DNA of 7,290 nucleotides from Chloroflexia bacterium (GTDB lineage: Bacteria; Chloroflexota; Chloroflexia; QHBQ01; JADMIH01). The translations under genes were made by a program, and so were the position numbers. Shown here one piece after another: positions 1 through 7,100 of the stretch. The notes beneath the pieces were generated by a model. It saw nothing but the letters and a program-made list of their open reading frames with translations, did no database searches and was not told the DNA's origin. Each line of letters begins with the position of its first letter. Position 1 is the first letter of the stretch. The stretch covers positions 1 to 7,290 of the forward strand of contig JAICKM010000350.1 in assembly GCA_025927935.1 (NCBI GenBank), given 5' to 3'.

Positions 1-197
1 CAGATCTTCGCCCCACTCCTCAGACACTCCGCGCCGGTAATTGAAATACATTGTACTAGCGATATGCTGTTTCGTCAAGCACATCCGCCAAATTGACCGC
101 GATTTTATATCTGCAACAGCTTATTAGAGAAGTCTTAGCATTCTTCTTATGCGGTTGCGCTAACTATGGAGAGGGCAAAGTAGTCCACCACTACAAT

Positions 198-348
198 TCT
201 GGTGATGGGCAAGGCCGGTTTGAAAGCGGTCCCTACAGTCACAAGCACGTCTGATGATAGGCCAGGCCGGTTTGAAACCGGCCTCTACAAGCACAAGCAC
301 GTCTGATGATAGGCCAGGCCGGTTTGAAACCGGCCCCTACAAGCACAA
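198..348. repeat. Three-unit tandem repeat, 52-bp period, palindromic core
   Basis: Three units have core centres at 222, 274 and 326, exactly 52 bp apart. The core in units two and three is GGCCGGTTTGAAACCGGCC, two perfect arms around one central G. Unit one is degenerate in its right arm (AAAGCGGTC). Units two and three are almost identical over the full 52 bp, including the spacer text AAGCACGTCTGATGATAGG, while unit one diverges at several positions, so the array probably grew by tandem duplication. The same core occurs at 4046-4170. Each unit could form a short hairpin in RNA or DNA. There are no CRISPR-like unique spacers, because the spacers repeat with the cores. It resembles a REP/MITE-type dispersed element; its function is unknown. 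Confidence 0.85.
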
Positions 349-581
349 TCAATCACAATTGCGGCGAATGATTTGCCGGCGGATAGCATTGATATATAAA
401 CGGGAAAGTAAGAAGACGGCTTTGCCGATACATGACGAGATGTGGCCGCCCGCTGGGATAGGGTAAACCGTGAGGCGCCCAGGAGCTACTTTCCGCAATT
501 GTCCGCCCGGTGCCCATAGAATCTTCAGGCCCAGATTGCGGCAAATTGGCCCGCCGGCCTCTAGAACATTTGTACGTATTG

Positions 582-590
582 TGGTATACT
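582..590 (+). promoter_or_regulatory. Extended -10 promoter for the P-loop ATPase gene
   Basis: TGGTATACT is a TGn extended -10 followed by TATACT (five of six matches to TATAAT). The region about 17 bp upstream (TAGAAC, 562-567) is a poor -35, which is usual for extended -10 promoters. It stands out in a GC-rich setting and faces the ATPase gene. The expected transcription start is near 597, giving a leader of about 165 nt before the ATG at 764. This is a sequence-based prediction only. Confidence 0.5.
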
Positions 591-653
591 ATGCGATGTG
601 GACCACTGGATCCGGCTGGGCAGTGGCGGATTTATCGGCAAAAGGGCCGGGCG

Positions 654-741
654 ATGAGCGGCGACGTGACACGCCCCTCCAAGTTGGCCCAGGTTCTACC
701 TTGAAAGGAGGGCGGTCGAGCACGCGCGGGCCGCAGGCCCG
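654..741 (+). promoter_or_regulatory. Structured leader with distant Shine-Dalgarno-like site
   Basis: A very strong Shine-Dalgarno-like AAAGGAGGG lies at 704-712, but no ATG, GTG or TTG follows at normal spacing; the nearest likely start is the ATG at 764, about 51 nt away. GGAGGG (707-712) is perfectly complementary to CCCTCC at 675-680, and a small AGGT/ACCT hairpin (691-701) lies inside the loop. A second hairpin, CGGGCC/GGCCCG (727-732 with 736-741), lies between the site and the ATG. A 16-codon open frame (ATG 654, TGA 702-704) ends exactly where the AAAGGAGGG begins. This could be a regulatory leader or simply chance in GC-rich DNA. Confidence 0.3.
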
Positions 742-763
742 GCAGGCACGCCGCACAGAACAT

Positions 764-1819
764 ATGACAAACGGAAAACGGATCAACCCCCTCAGCCGGC
801 GGCCGCGCCGGCAGCGCCTGGTGGTCGCCGTCCGTGGGGCGGCGGGCAGCGGCAAGAGCGTGTTCGCCTCCACCCTGGCCGAGGCCGGGCTGGGCCGCCT
901 GTGCTACTTCGACGTGGAGCGCAAAGCGCGCCTGCTGCCGGGCAGCGACGGCACCCGCTTCGACGCCATCGAAGTGCAGCACCCCGATGAACTGCCGGAG
1001 TTCATCGACTGGGCGCTGGAAGGCGAAGGCCGCGAGCAGGGCTACGGCTGCTATGTGCTCGACTCCTGGGCGATGTACTTTGGGCGCAAGCACCGCGAGA
1101 CGATGCAGGCCGTGCGCGAGCGCACCGGCGATCCGCTGGCGCAGCCCAGCGCCGACGAACTGGCCGCGGACCAGATGATCTTCCAGGAAGTGCTGCGCCG
1201 CCTCTGCATAGACAGCGGCGCCTGCGTGGTCGTCACCGACCAGATCGGGGCCAAGGGGCTGGAAGAGCGCGAGGAGAACGAACTGGGCCGCGTGCTGCCG
1301 ATGACGAGCGGCGGCCTGGAGTACTTCGTGGACGTGATGGTCGAGGCCAGCGTGCGCGTGGTCGACTTCGAGACCGAGCGCGTGTTCCGCGTCGTCAAGA
1401 CCAACAGCCCGGCCTTCCCCATCGGCATGGAGTTCATCAACCCCACGTTCGCCGACTTTCTGGCCCAGCTTGGCGAAGGCGTGGTGCTGACCGCGCCCGC
1501 CCCGGAGCCGGACGTGCCCGAACTGCTGGACGAGCCGGCGCCGCCCGCGCTGCTGCGTCCCGCCGGTCCGACGCTGGACGACCTGCGCGCCCTGGCCCAG
1601 GAGCACGGCCTGCGCGAAGCCGACCTGGTGGTGGCCGCGCGGCACTATTGTAACGGCAAGAGCGACCTCACCCGGCTGACGGGCGACGAGATCGCGGACC
1701 TGCACCACCGCCTGCTGGCGCGCGTGGAGAAGCAGGCGGCCGCCGCCGTCCCGGTCGAGGAAGCCCCGGCCCTGGCCGCCGCGACCAACGGCGCCCGCCC
1801 GCGGCAGCGCCGCGCGTAA
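764..1819 (+). CDS. RecA-fold P-loop ATPase, phage AAA_24/Sak4-like
   Basis: A predicted 351-residue cytoplasmic ATPase. Residues 19-34 hold a Walker A motif, GAAGSGKS at 25-32, after a hydrophobic strand (LVVAV). FDVE at 49-52 matches the 'ptlfiDtE' strand seen in phage nucleotide-binding AAA_24 proteins. YVLDSW at 97-102 is the Walker B strand with Asp100, and VVVTDQIG at 155-162 resembles the sensor strand. Residues 244-269 form a Pro/Glu/Ala-rich linker. Residues 270-323 are a predicted helical C-terminal domain with LTGDEIADLHHRLL, and the tail is basic (RPRQRRA). Known relatives of this fold are phage single-strand annealing ATPases (Sak4) and RecA-like recombination factors, so a role in DNA recombination or repair is the best guess; substrate and partners are unknown. 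The frame stays open upstream to 470, but codon use there is not coding-like and the conserved fold begins just after Met764. It is monocistronic and converges on htpG; no other phage genes are nearby. Confidence 0.78.
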   Translation: MTNGKRINPLSRRPRRQRLVVAVRGAAGSGKSVFASTLAEAGLGRLCYFDVERKARLLPGSDGTRFDAIEVQHPDELPEFIDWALEGEGREQGYGCYVLDSWAMYFGRKHRETMQAVRERTGDPLAQPSADELAADQMIFQEVLRRLCIDSGACVVVTDQIGAKGLEEREENELGRVLPMTSGGLEYFVDVMVEASVRVVDFETERVFRVVKTNSPAFPIGMEFINPTFADFLAQLGEGVVLTAPAPEPDVPELLDEPAPPALLRPAGPTLDDLRALAQEHGLREADLVVAARHYCNGKSDLTRLTGDEIADLHHRLLARVEKQAAAAVPVEEAPALAAATNGARPRQRRA

Positions 1820-1849
1820 GGCGCCCCGGCGCACACAACCGAGCAAACA

Positions 1850-1883
1850 AAGGCGGCAGCTAGACTGGTCTAGCTGCCGCCTT
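1850..1883. terminator. Bidirectional hairpin terminator between convergent genes
   Basis: AAGGCGGCAGCTAGA (1850-1864) and TCTAGCTGCCGCCTT (1869-1883) form a perfect 15-bp stem with a four-base CTGG loop. It lies 30 bp after the ATPase stop codon. Read on the minus strand, the stem is followed by TTTGTTTGC, a fair U-tract, so it should terminate htpG transcripts arriving from the right. Read on the plus strand, it is followed by CGGCTTTG, a weaker tract. The position between two converging genes fits a shared terminator. Confidence 0.85.
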
Positions 1884-1935
1884 CGGCTTTGCCGGACCTC
1901 CTGGGCAAGCGATACGCTGACGACCAACGAGTACG

Positions 1936-1951
1936 GCGCGATAAATCGCGC
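1936..1951. other. Short inverted repeat downstream of htpG
   Basis: GCGCGAT and ATCGCGC are perfect arms separated by AA, giving a six-base-pair stem with a TAAA loop. It lies about 30 bp beyond the htpG stop codon. No U-tract follows on either strand, so it is not a typical intrinsic terminator; it may add 3'-end stability to the htpG mRNA, or be chance. Confidence 0.3.
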
Positions 1952-1981
1952 GGCTACACAAGAGGTCGGTAAACCCGGCGC

Positions 1982-4012
1982 TTACTCCTCGGTGATGACC
2001 TCGCCGGTGATGACCTGCGGCGCGGTAGCCTCGGCCGTAGCCGGCTCCGGAATGGATTCCACGGCCTCCGGCTCGGCGGGCGCGGGGGCACTGGCGGACG
2101 TGGCGCGGGCGCCCGCGCCGCCTACGGCGGCTTCCATGAGTTGCTGGATGCGGCCCACCATGCCCGCCGGGTTGGGATGCAGCCCTTCCTGCAGGAGCGC
2201 GCTGTCGTAGAGTTGCTCGATGATCAGGTCCACCGTGGGATCGGCAGGATTTGCCTGCACGCGGGCAGCAAGGCCCCGGATCAGCGGGCTGCTGCGGTTC
2301 AACTCCAGGATCTTCTTGGGCACCTCGTATTGCTGATCCATGTAGCGACGCACCCGCTGCAAATCGCGGTCGGCGCCGGGCGGGGAGACCAGGCGGCAGG
2401 GGCTGGCGGTGAGCGTCTTGCCCTCGCGCACTTCCAGCACGCGGTCGCCCAACACCTCGCGCACGCGCAGCAGCAGCGGCGCGAAGTCGGCGCCGGAGAG
2501 CGCGGCGGGCTGCGCGGCCTGGGTCGCCTCGTCCAGCGGCGGCAGGCTGATGTCGGGGTCGTCGGCGTTGCGCAGCTTCTTCCCGGCGAACTCGGTGAGG
2601 CTGACGGCCACGAAGCTGTCAATCGGCTCGATGAAGTAGAGCACTTCCAGGCCGCGCGCCTTGAACGGGTCCAGGTGCGGGCTGGCCGCCGCCGAACGCT
2701 GATCGTCGGCCAGGACGTAGTAGATGGCGTCCTGCTCCGGCGTCATGCGGTCCACATAGGCTTGCAGCGAAGTCAACTCGTCGCCGGTGGTCGCCGAGGA
2801 TGGGTAGCGCAGCAGGCGGGCCAGCGGTTCGCGGGCGCCGGGGTCCGTCGCCACGCCCTCTTTGAGGTAGACGCTGAACGCCGTCCAGAAGGTGCGATAG
2901 TCGTCGGGCGCATCGGCGGCCAGGCGCTCCAGTTCGCTCTGCACACGCTTGGTCAACAGGTTGCGCATGCGCTCCATCACGCGGTTACTCTGCAACTGCA
3001 CCGTCTCGCGCGAGATGTTGAGCGGCAAGTCCTCGGAGTCCACGACGCCGGTCACGAAGCGGAAGTGCTTGGGCAGCAGATCCGTGCAATACTCCTGGAT
3101 CAGCACGTTGTGCGAATAGAGTTGCAGCCCCTCCTCGGTGCGCAGGCGCATGATACCCTGGTCACGGTGGCGCGGGATGTAGACCAGCGCCCGCACCTGC
3201 ACCGGGGCGTCGGTGACGAGGTGGATATGGCTCAGCGGCGGCTCCGGGTCGAAGGTCAGTTGCTTGTAGAACTCGGTGTACTGCTCCTCCGTGACCTCTT
3301 TGGGCGCGCGCCGCCAGGGCGCCGTCTGGCGGTTGACCGGCTTGTCGCCGTCGCCCACGTAGATGGGGAAGGCGATAAAGTCAGAATGCTTGCGGATGAT
3401 GTTTTCCAGGCGCCAGGTGTTGGCGAACTCGGCGGCGTCCTCGCGCAGGGTCAACTCGACCGTTGTGCCACGCGTGGCCTTATTGGCCGGGCCGATGGTG
3501 TAGGTGTTTTCGCCGCGCGTCACCCACTCGACCGCCTCGGCGTCGGGCCGGTAGGAGCGCGAGATGACGCGCACCTCGTCGGCGACCATGAACACGGAGT
3601 AAAAGCCGACTCCGAACTGGCCGATGATGTCGGCGCCGTGCTTGGGGTCTTGCTCCAAGCGGTTCAGGAAGCTCATCGCGCCGGAGTGGGCAATGGTGCC
3701 CAGGTTTTCGATCAACTCCTCGCGGGTCATGCCGATGCCCGTGTCGCTGACGCGCACAATGCGCGCGTCCTTGTCCACGGTGATGCGGATGGCTAGCTCG
3801 GCGTCCGGGTCGAGGATGTCCTGGTTGGTGAGTTGTTCAAAGCGCAGCCGGTTCAGGGCGTCCGAGGCGTTGGAGATCAACTCGCGCAGGAAGATTTCGC
3901 GCTCGGTATAGAGCGAGTGGGCGAGGATATTCAACAACTGGCGGATCTCGGCGCGGAACTCCAGCGATTCGGTCGCCGGTTGCGGGCCGGCTGTCGCTTC
4001 GGCGTCTGCCAT
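1982..4012 (-). CDS. htpG: Molecular chaperone HtpG (bacterial Hsp90)
   Basis: An ATP-driven dimeric Hsp90 chaperone of the cytosol that remodels client proteins, often with DnaK. It has 676 residues against about 624 in E. coli. The N-terminal GHKL ATPase domain shows the ATP-site helix RELISNASDA with Glu44, Asn48 and Asp51, the DTGIGM loop (90-95), the lid and GQFGVGFYS (131-139), and GTTVELTL (182-189). The middle domain has the client-side segment EVTEEQYTEFYKQLTF and LNISRET with Arg335, equivalent to the ATP-contacting arginine near residue 336 of E. coli HtpG. The C-terminal dimerisation domain ends near residue 628. It is followed by a 48-residue Ala/Pro/Glu-rich tail ending VITGEVITEE, absent from typical HtpG. 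A 16-residue extension precedes the conserved LEFRAEI start. The ATG at 4012 is supported by AAGGAGGG ten bases upstream. It lies 167 bp downstream of the PBP gene on the same strand but appears to have its own promoter. Confidence 0.98.
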   Translation of the reverse strand: MADAEATAGPQPATESLEFRAEIRQLLNILAHSLYTEREIFLRELISNASDALNRLRFEQLTNQDILDPDAELAIRITVDKDARIVRVSDTGIGMTREELIENLGTIAHSGAMSFLNRLEQDPKHGADIIGQFGVGFYSVFMVADEVRVISRSYRPDAEAVEWVTRGENTYTIGPANKATRGTTVELTLREDAAEFANTWRLENIIRKHSDFIAFPIYVGDGDKPVNRQTAPWRRAPKEVTEEQYTEFYKQLTFDPEPPLSHIHLVTDAPVQVRALVYIPRHRDQGIMRLRTEEGLQLYSHNVLIQEYCTDLLPKHFRFVTGVVDSEDLPLNISRETVQLQSNRVMERMRNLLTKRVQSELERLAADAPDDYRTFWTAFSVYLKEGVATDPGAREPLARLLRYPSSATTGDELTSLQAYVDRMTPEQDAIYYVLADDQRSAAASPHLDPFKARGLEVLYFIEPIDSFVAVSLTEFAGKKLRNADDPDISLPPLDEATQAAQPAALSGADFAPLLLRVREVLGDRVLEVREGKTLTASPCRLVSPPGADRDLQRVRRYMDQQYEVPKKILELNRSSPLIRGLAARVQANPADPTVDLIIEQLYDSALLQEGLHPNPAGMVGRIQQLMEAAVGGAGARATSASAPAPAEPEAVESIPEPATAEATAPQVITGEVITEE

Positions 4013-4022
4013 AACGGTCTCT

Positions 4023-4030
4023 CCCTCCTT
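4023..4030 (-). promoter_or_regulatory. htpG: htpG ribosome binding site
   Basis: On the minus strand AAGGAGGG sits ten bases before the htpG ATG, a near-perfect Shine-Dalgarno match that fixes the start. Its AGGAG (4029-4025) is complementary to a CTCCT carried by the nearest repeat unit (4058-4054), so the site could be partly masked in the transcript. Confidence 0.8.
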
Positions 4031-4045
4031 AAATCCAGTGGTTTC

Positions 4046-4170
4046 TTCGCCGTAGGAGCCGGTTTCAAACCGGCCCCTGCATAATTGCCGTTCGCTGTAG
4101 GAGCCGGTTTGAAACCGGCCCCCACGCTGATTCTACCGCTTGTGGGCGGCGATTTCAAATCGGCCCGCCG
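4046..4170. repeat. Second palindromic repeat array, 45-bp period
   Basis: Three units have core centres at 4066, 4111 and 4156, each 45 bp apart. Units one and two share TTCGC(C/T)GTAGGAG, then GCCGGTTT and AAACCGGC arms around a central C or G, then GGCCCC. Unit three is degenerate (CGATTT, C, AAATCG). The core matches the array at 198-348, but spacers and period differ, so this is a dispersed element and not a single duplicated block. Read in one plus-strand frame a unit gives VGAGFKPAPA; from memory, peptides of this kind recur in spurious small ORF predictions from many genomes, which fits a widespread DNA repeat and not a real protein. It fills the gap between the PBP stop and htpG and overlaps the predicted htpG promoter. 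Confidence 0.85.
4130..4158 (-). promoter_or_regulatory. htpG: Predicted sigma70-type promoter of htpG
   Basis: On the minus strand TTGAAA (4158-4153, five of six matches to TTGACA) is followed after exactly 17 bp by TAGAAT (4135-4130, five of six matches to TATAAT). The start of transcription would be near 4123, giving a leader of about 110 nt that contains the two intact repeat hairpins before the ribosome binding site. The -35 lies inside the degenerate third repeat unit. No CIRCE-type operator is visible. A promoter here would let htpG be expressed independently of the upstream PBP gene. Confidence 0.6.
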
Positions 4171-4179
4171 GGGACCCCG

Positions 4180-7100
4180 CTACGGGCCGGGGTTGGTATA
4201 GACCGTGACCTGGGTGCGCGCGACCTCCGTACCGCCGGCATTGTAGCCAATCGCCATGATGAGGTGGCGCCCCGGAATGGCCTGCCACTGGATCTGGAAC
4301 GTGTCCTGGCCCTGGGCCGTGCTGACGTTCCAGCCGTCCACATAGAAATCGACGCGGGTGATGCCGCTGCCCGGTCCGGCGGCCACGAGCACATTCATGG
4401 TCGAGGCGTTGACGCTGGCCTGATCCTGCGGGTAGAGGATGGTGAAGGACGGGCGTGGCGTGGCCGTAGGCGTGGGTGGATCGGCCACGCTGATCTGCAC
4501 CGGCTCGCTGGTGGCCCGCCGACCGGTGGCGCTGTAGGCCACGGCTTCGAGCGTGTGATCGCCGCCTGTCGCCGTCCAGGTCGCCTGGTAAGGGGCGTCG
4601 TAGTCCACGGCGATGCGCACATTGTCCACGTAGAACTCGACCCCCGCCAGATCCTTCGGCCCGTTGACCGTGGCGGCCAGCGCGACCTGATTGCCGCTGA
4701 GGAAGGGCTGCCCGGCGGTGGGCGCGGTCAGTTGCACCTTGAGCGGGGTGCGCTCGATGCTGACCTGGACCAGGTACTGGCGGCGCTGCTGCTGATGGTT
4801 CGCCACGGTCAGGCGCAGGGTATAGGGGCCTTCCGGCAGGCCGTTGGTGTTCCAGATCGCCAGCACGCCGTCGCGCACGCTCACCGTCGTCTGCCCATTG
4901 ATGGCTACCCAGTTGGCCGGGGCCGCGCCCGCGCCGTATTCCACCGTATAGTAGTCGAAGTTCGTGGCGGCGGCGTTGCCGGTGATCGTGACCTGGCCGC
5001 CGACCCCCGCGCCGGAGCGCGGCGCGGTAATGTTGACCACGCCGCCCGGCAAATCGTCGTCGCGGACCGGGGTGATGCGCGGCACCGGGTTGGGGATCTG
5101 GATGGGCGGCACCAGGCCGGGCACCGGCGTCTCCTGGATGTCGGGTGTGGGCGGCTCCGTGGGCACCGGCGTCGGGAAGCAGCAGATCGCCGTCGGCGGG
5201 AAGAGCGTCTTGGGCTGGGTAGCCGCCCAATCGTTATAAATGGGCGGCAGCACCAGGTAGGGCCGGTCGATGACGAACTGTGGCGGGCAGTCCTCGTTCG
5301 CCAGCATGGGCGTCGATTGGGCAAGGCAGATCTTGTACATCTTGTGCAGATCGCACTCTTGCTTCGGCTCGGTCCCGGCGATGAACAGTTCGTTGACCAG
5401 GTCGGTATCGGCGGCGCTCGGCAGCATGCCGGAGACGGCGCAGACGGCCACCCGGTGCAGGCCCGGCGGTTCCGGGAAGTTGATCGGCGGGCCGGCTTCG
5501 TCGGGCTGGAGCAGCATCTTCTCCAGTTCGGGATCGGCGAACACGCCCTCCATGAAGTTGTGCCAGATCGGGCCCGCGCCCCGCGCGCCGGCCACTTTCG
5601 CCATGGGCTGGCCGTTGTTGTTGCCGACCCATACCCCGGTCACGAGATCGGGGGTATAGCCCAGGATCCAGCTATCGCGGTAGTTCTCGGTGGTGCCGGT
5701 CTTGGCGGCAGCGGGGCGACTGAGCTTCATCGCGCTGTCGGCGCCGAACAACGGCGTGCGAGCTTTGTTGTCGGAGAGAATATCGGTGATCAGGTACGCC
5801 TGCTGGGGCGTCACGGCGGTCACAGCTTTGGCCTTGTCCGGGTCGAAATGGTAGAGGATATTGCCGGCGCCGTCGCGCACTTCCAACAGCGCCACAGCGG
5901 GCATATGCACGCCCCGGTTGGCGAAGGTGCCGTAGGCGCTGGTCATGTCCAGCAGCGAGACGTTGGCGCCGCCCAGGGTCAGCGAGAGGCCATAGGCGCT
6001 GGGATCCTGGTTCAGGCTGGTGATGCCCATGGCGCGGGCGGTTTGCAGCACGTCGGGGATGCCGACTTCGCGCAGCATCTCGACGGCGGGCACGTTCAGC
6101 GAGTTGGCGAGCGCCGTGCGGATCGATACCGGGCCGCGCCATTGGAGATCGTAGTCCTTCGGCGCGTAGGGCGGCTGATTGGCCCCGCCGTCGAACTGCA
6201 ACGGAATGTCGGGCAACATCGACGCCGGCGTGTAGCCCTTCTCGAACGCGGTGACATAAGTGAACGGCTTGAAGGCCGAACCGGGTTGCAGCGGGGCGAC
6301 GGCCACGTTGACCTGGCCGTAATCGGGGTTGGCGTAGTCGATGCTGCCCAGCATCGCCATAATCTCGCCGGTGCGCGGATTGATCGCCACCACGGCGGCG
6401 TTGCTGGCCTGATCGTTCTTCAGCGCATCGATCTGCGCGGCGGCGGTGCGGCGGGCCAGTTCCTGGAAGCCCAGGTCAATGGTCGTGAACACGCGCAATC
6501 CCCCCCGGTTGACCATGTCCGGGCCGTACATATTATCCAGCAGGGCGCGCACATAGTTGACGAAGTGAGGCGCCTGCGAGGGGCCGGCCTCGGCCACCGT
6601 GGGCACCGGATGCACATCCTCGGCGGCCGCTTTGGTCGCCTCCGCCTGGGTGATGTAGCCCGACTTGACCATCTGGTCGAGCACATATTCCTGCCGAATC
6701 TTGGCTTCGCGGTAATTGGTGTGCGGGTCATAGTAGGACGGCGCCTGCGGCAGCCCGGCCAGCATGGCTGCCTGGGCCAGGTCGAGGTCCTTGGCCGCCA
6801 CGCCGTAGTAGACCTGCGAGGCGGCGGAGACGCCATACGCCTGCGCGCCGTAGTAGATGTCGTTGAGATAGATTTCGAGGATCTTATCTTTGCTGTAGGT
6901 CTCGCTGACCCGGTTCGCCAGGATCGCCTCGCGCACCTTGCGGCGGAAGGTCGGCTCGTCCTTTTCGGGCAGCATGGCTCCGCGCACCAGTTGCATGGTG
7001 ATGGTGCTGGCCCCGCTGCTGCCCTGGCCCGACAGGTTGATGTAGACCGCGCGCAGGATGCTTTGCAGGTCCACGCCCGCGTTCTCGCGGAAACTGGCGT

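Larger units (their letters stand above)
1..763. other. Long AT-richer intergenic region
   Basis: No convincing gene is visible in these 763 bases. The first 200 bases and the stretch around 350-450 are much richer in A and T than the coding regions, and the open frames here lack a coding pattern; several simply translate the repeat array at 198-348. A TTGAAA at 41-46 followed 16 bp later by TATGCT at 63-68 resembles a weak sigma70 promoter reading rightward, but no gene follows it closely. A second AT-rich site, TGATATATA at 390-398, looks like an extended -10 without a good -35. The better promoter at 582-590 and the structured leader are listed separately. Whatever gene lies left of the window does not reach into it in a recognisable form. 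Confidence 0.6.

Noticed and set aside
198..348. CRISPR array
   Set aside because: Spacers between the palindromic cores are repeats of one another, there are only three units, and no cas gene is present.
254..466. A 70-codon open frame over the first repeat array
   Set aside because: Its N-terminal half is just translated repeat (GLKPAS-type peptide), and it has no ribosome binding site or domain.
470..763. N-terminal 98-residue extension of the ATPase
   Set aside because: The extension lacks coding character, contains the predicted promoter and leader structures, and the conserved fold starts just after Met764.
632..1927. A 431-codon open frame on the minus strand opposite the ATPase gene
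   Set aside because: It is a shadow frame caused by high GC at third positions; the product is rich in Arg, Gln, His and Ala with no domain, while the plus strand has clear Walker motifs.
2141..3796. A 551-codon open frame on the plus strand opposite htpG
   Set aside because: The minus strand encodes an unmistakable full-length HtpG; the plus frame is its antisense shadow with a His/Gln/Arg-rich product.
4046..4170. Intrinsic terminator of the PBP gene
   Set aside because: The hairpins are not followed by a U-tract on the minus strand, so they do not fit a standard terminator, although they could slow or stabilise transcripts.
4133..5230. A 365-codon minus-strand frame overlapping the PBP tail
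   Set aside because: It is an alternative frame of the PBP gene, rich in Gly, Arg and His, whereas the PBP frame gives continuous Ig-like domains.
7072..7074. GTG start of the PBP gene
   Set aside because: The codon is the Val of the conserved ENAGVDL motif inside the GT51 domain, and the frame remains open to the window edge.
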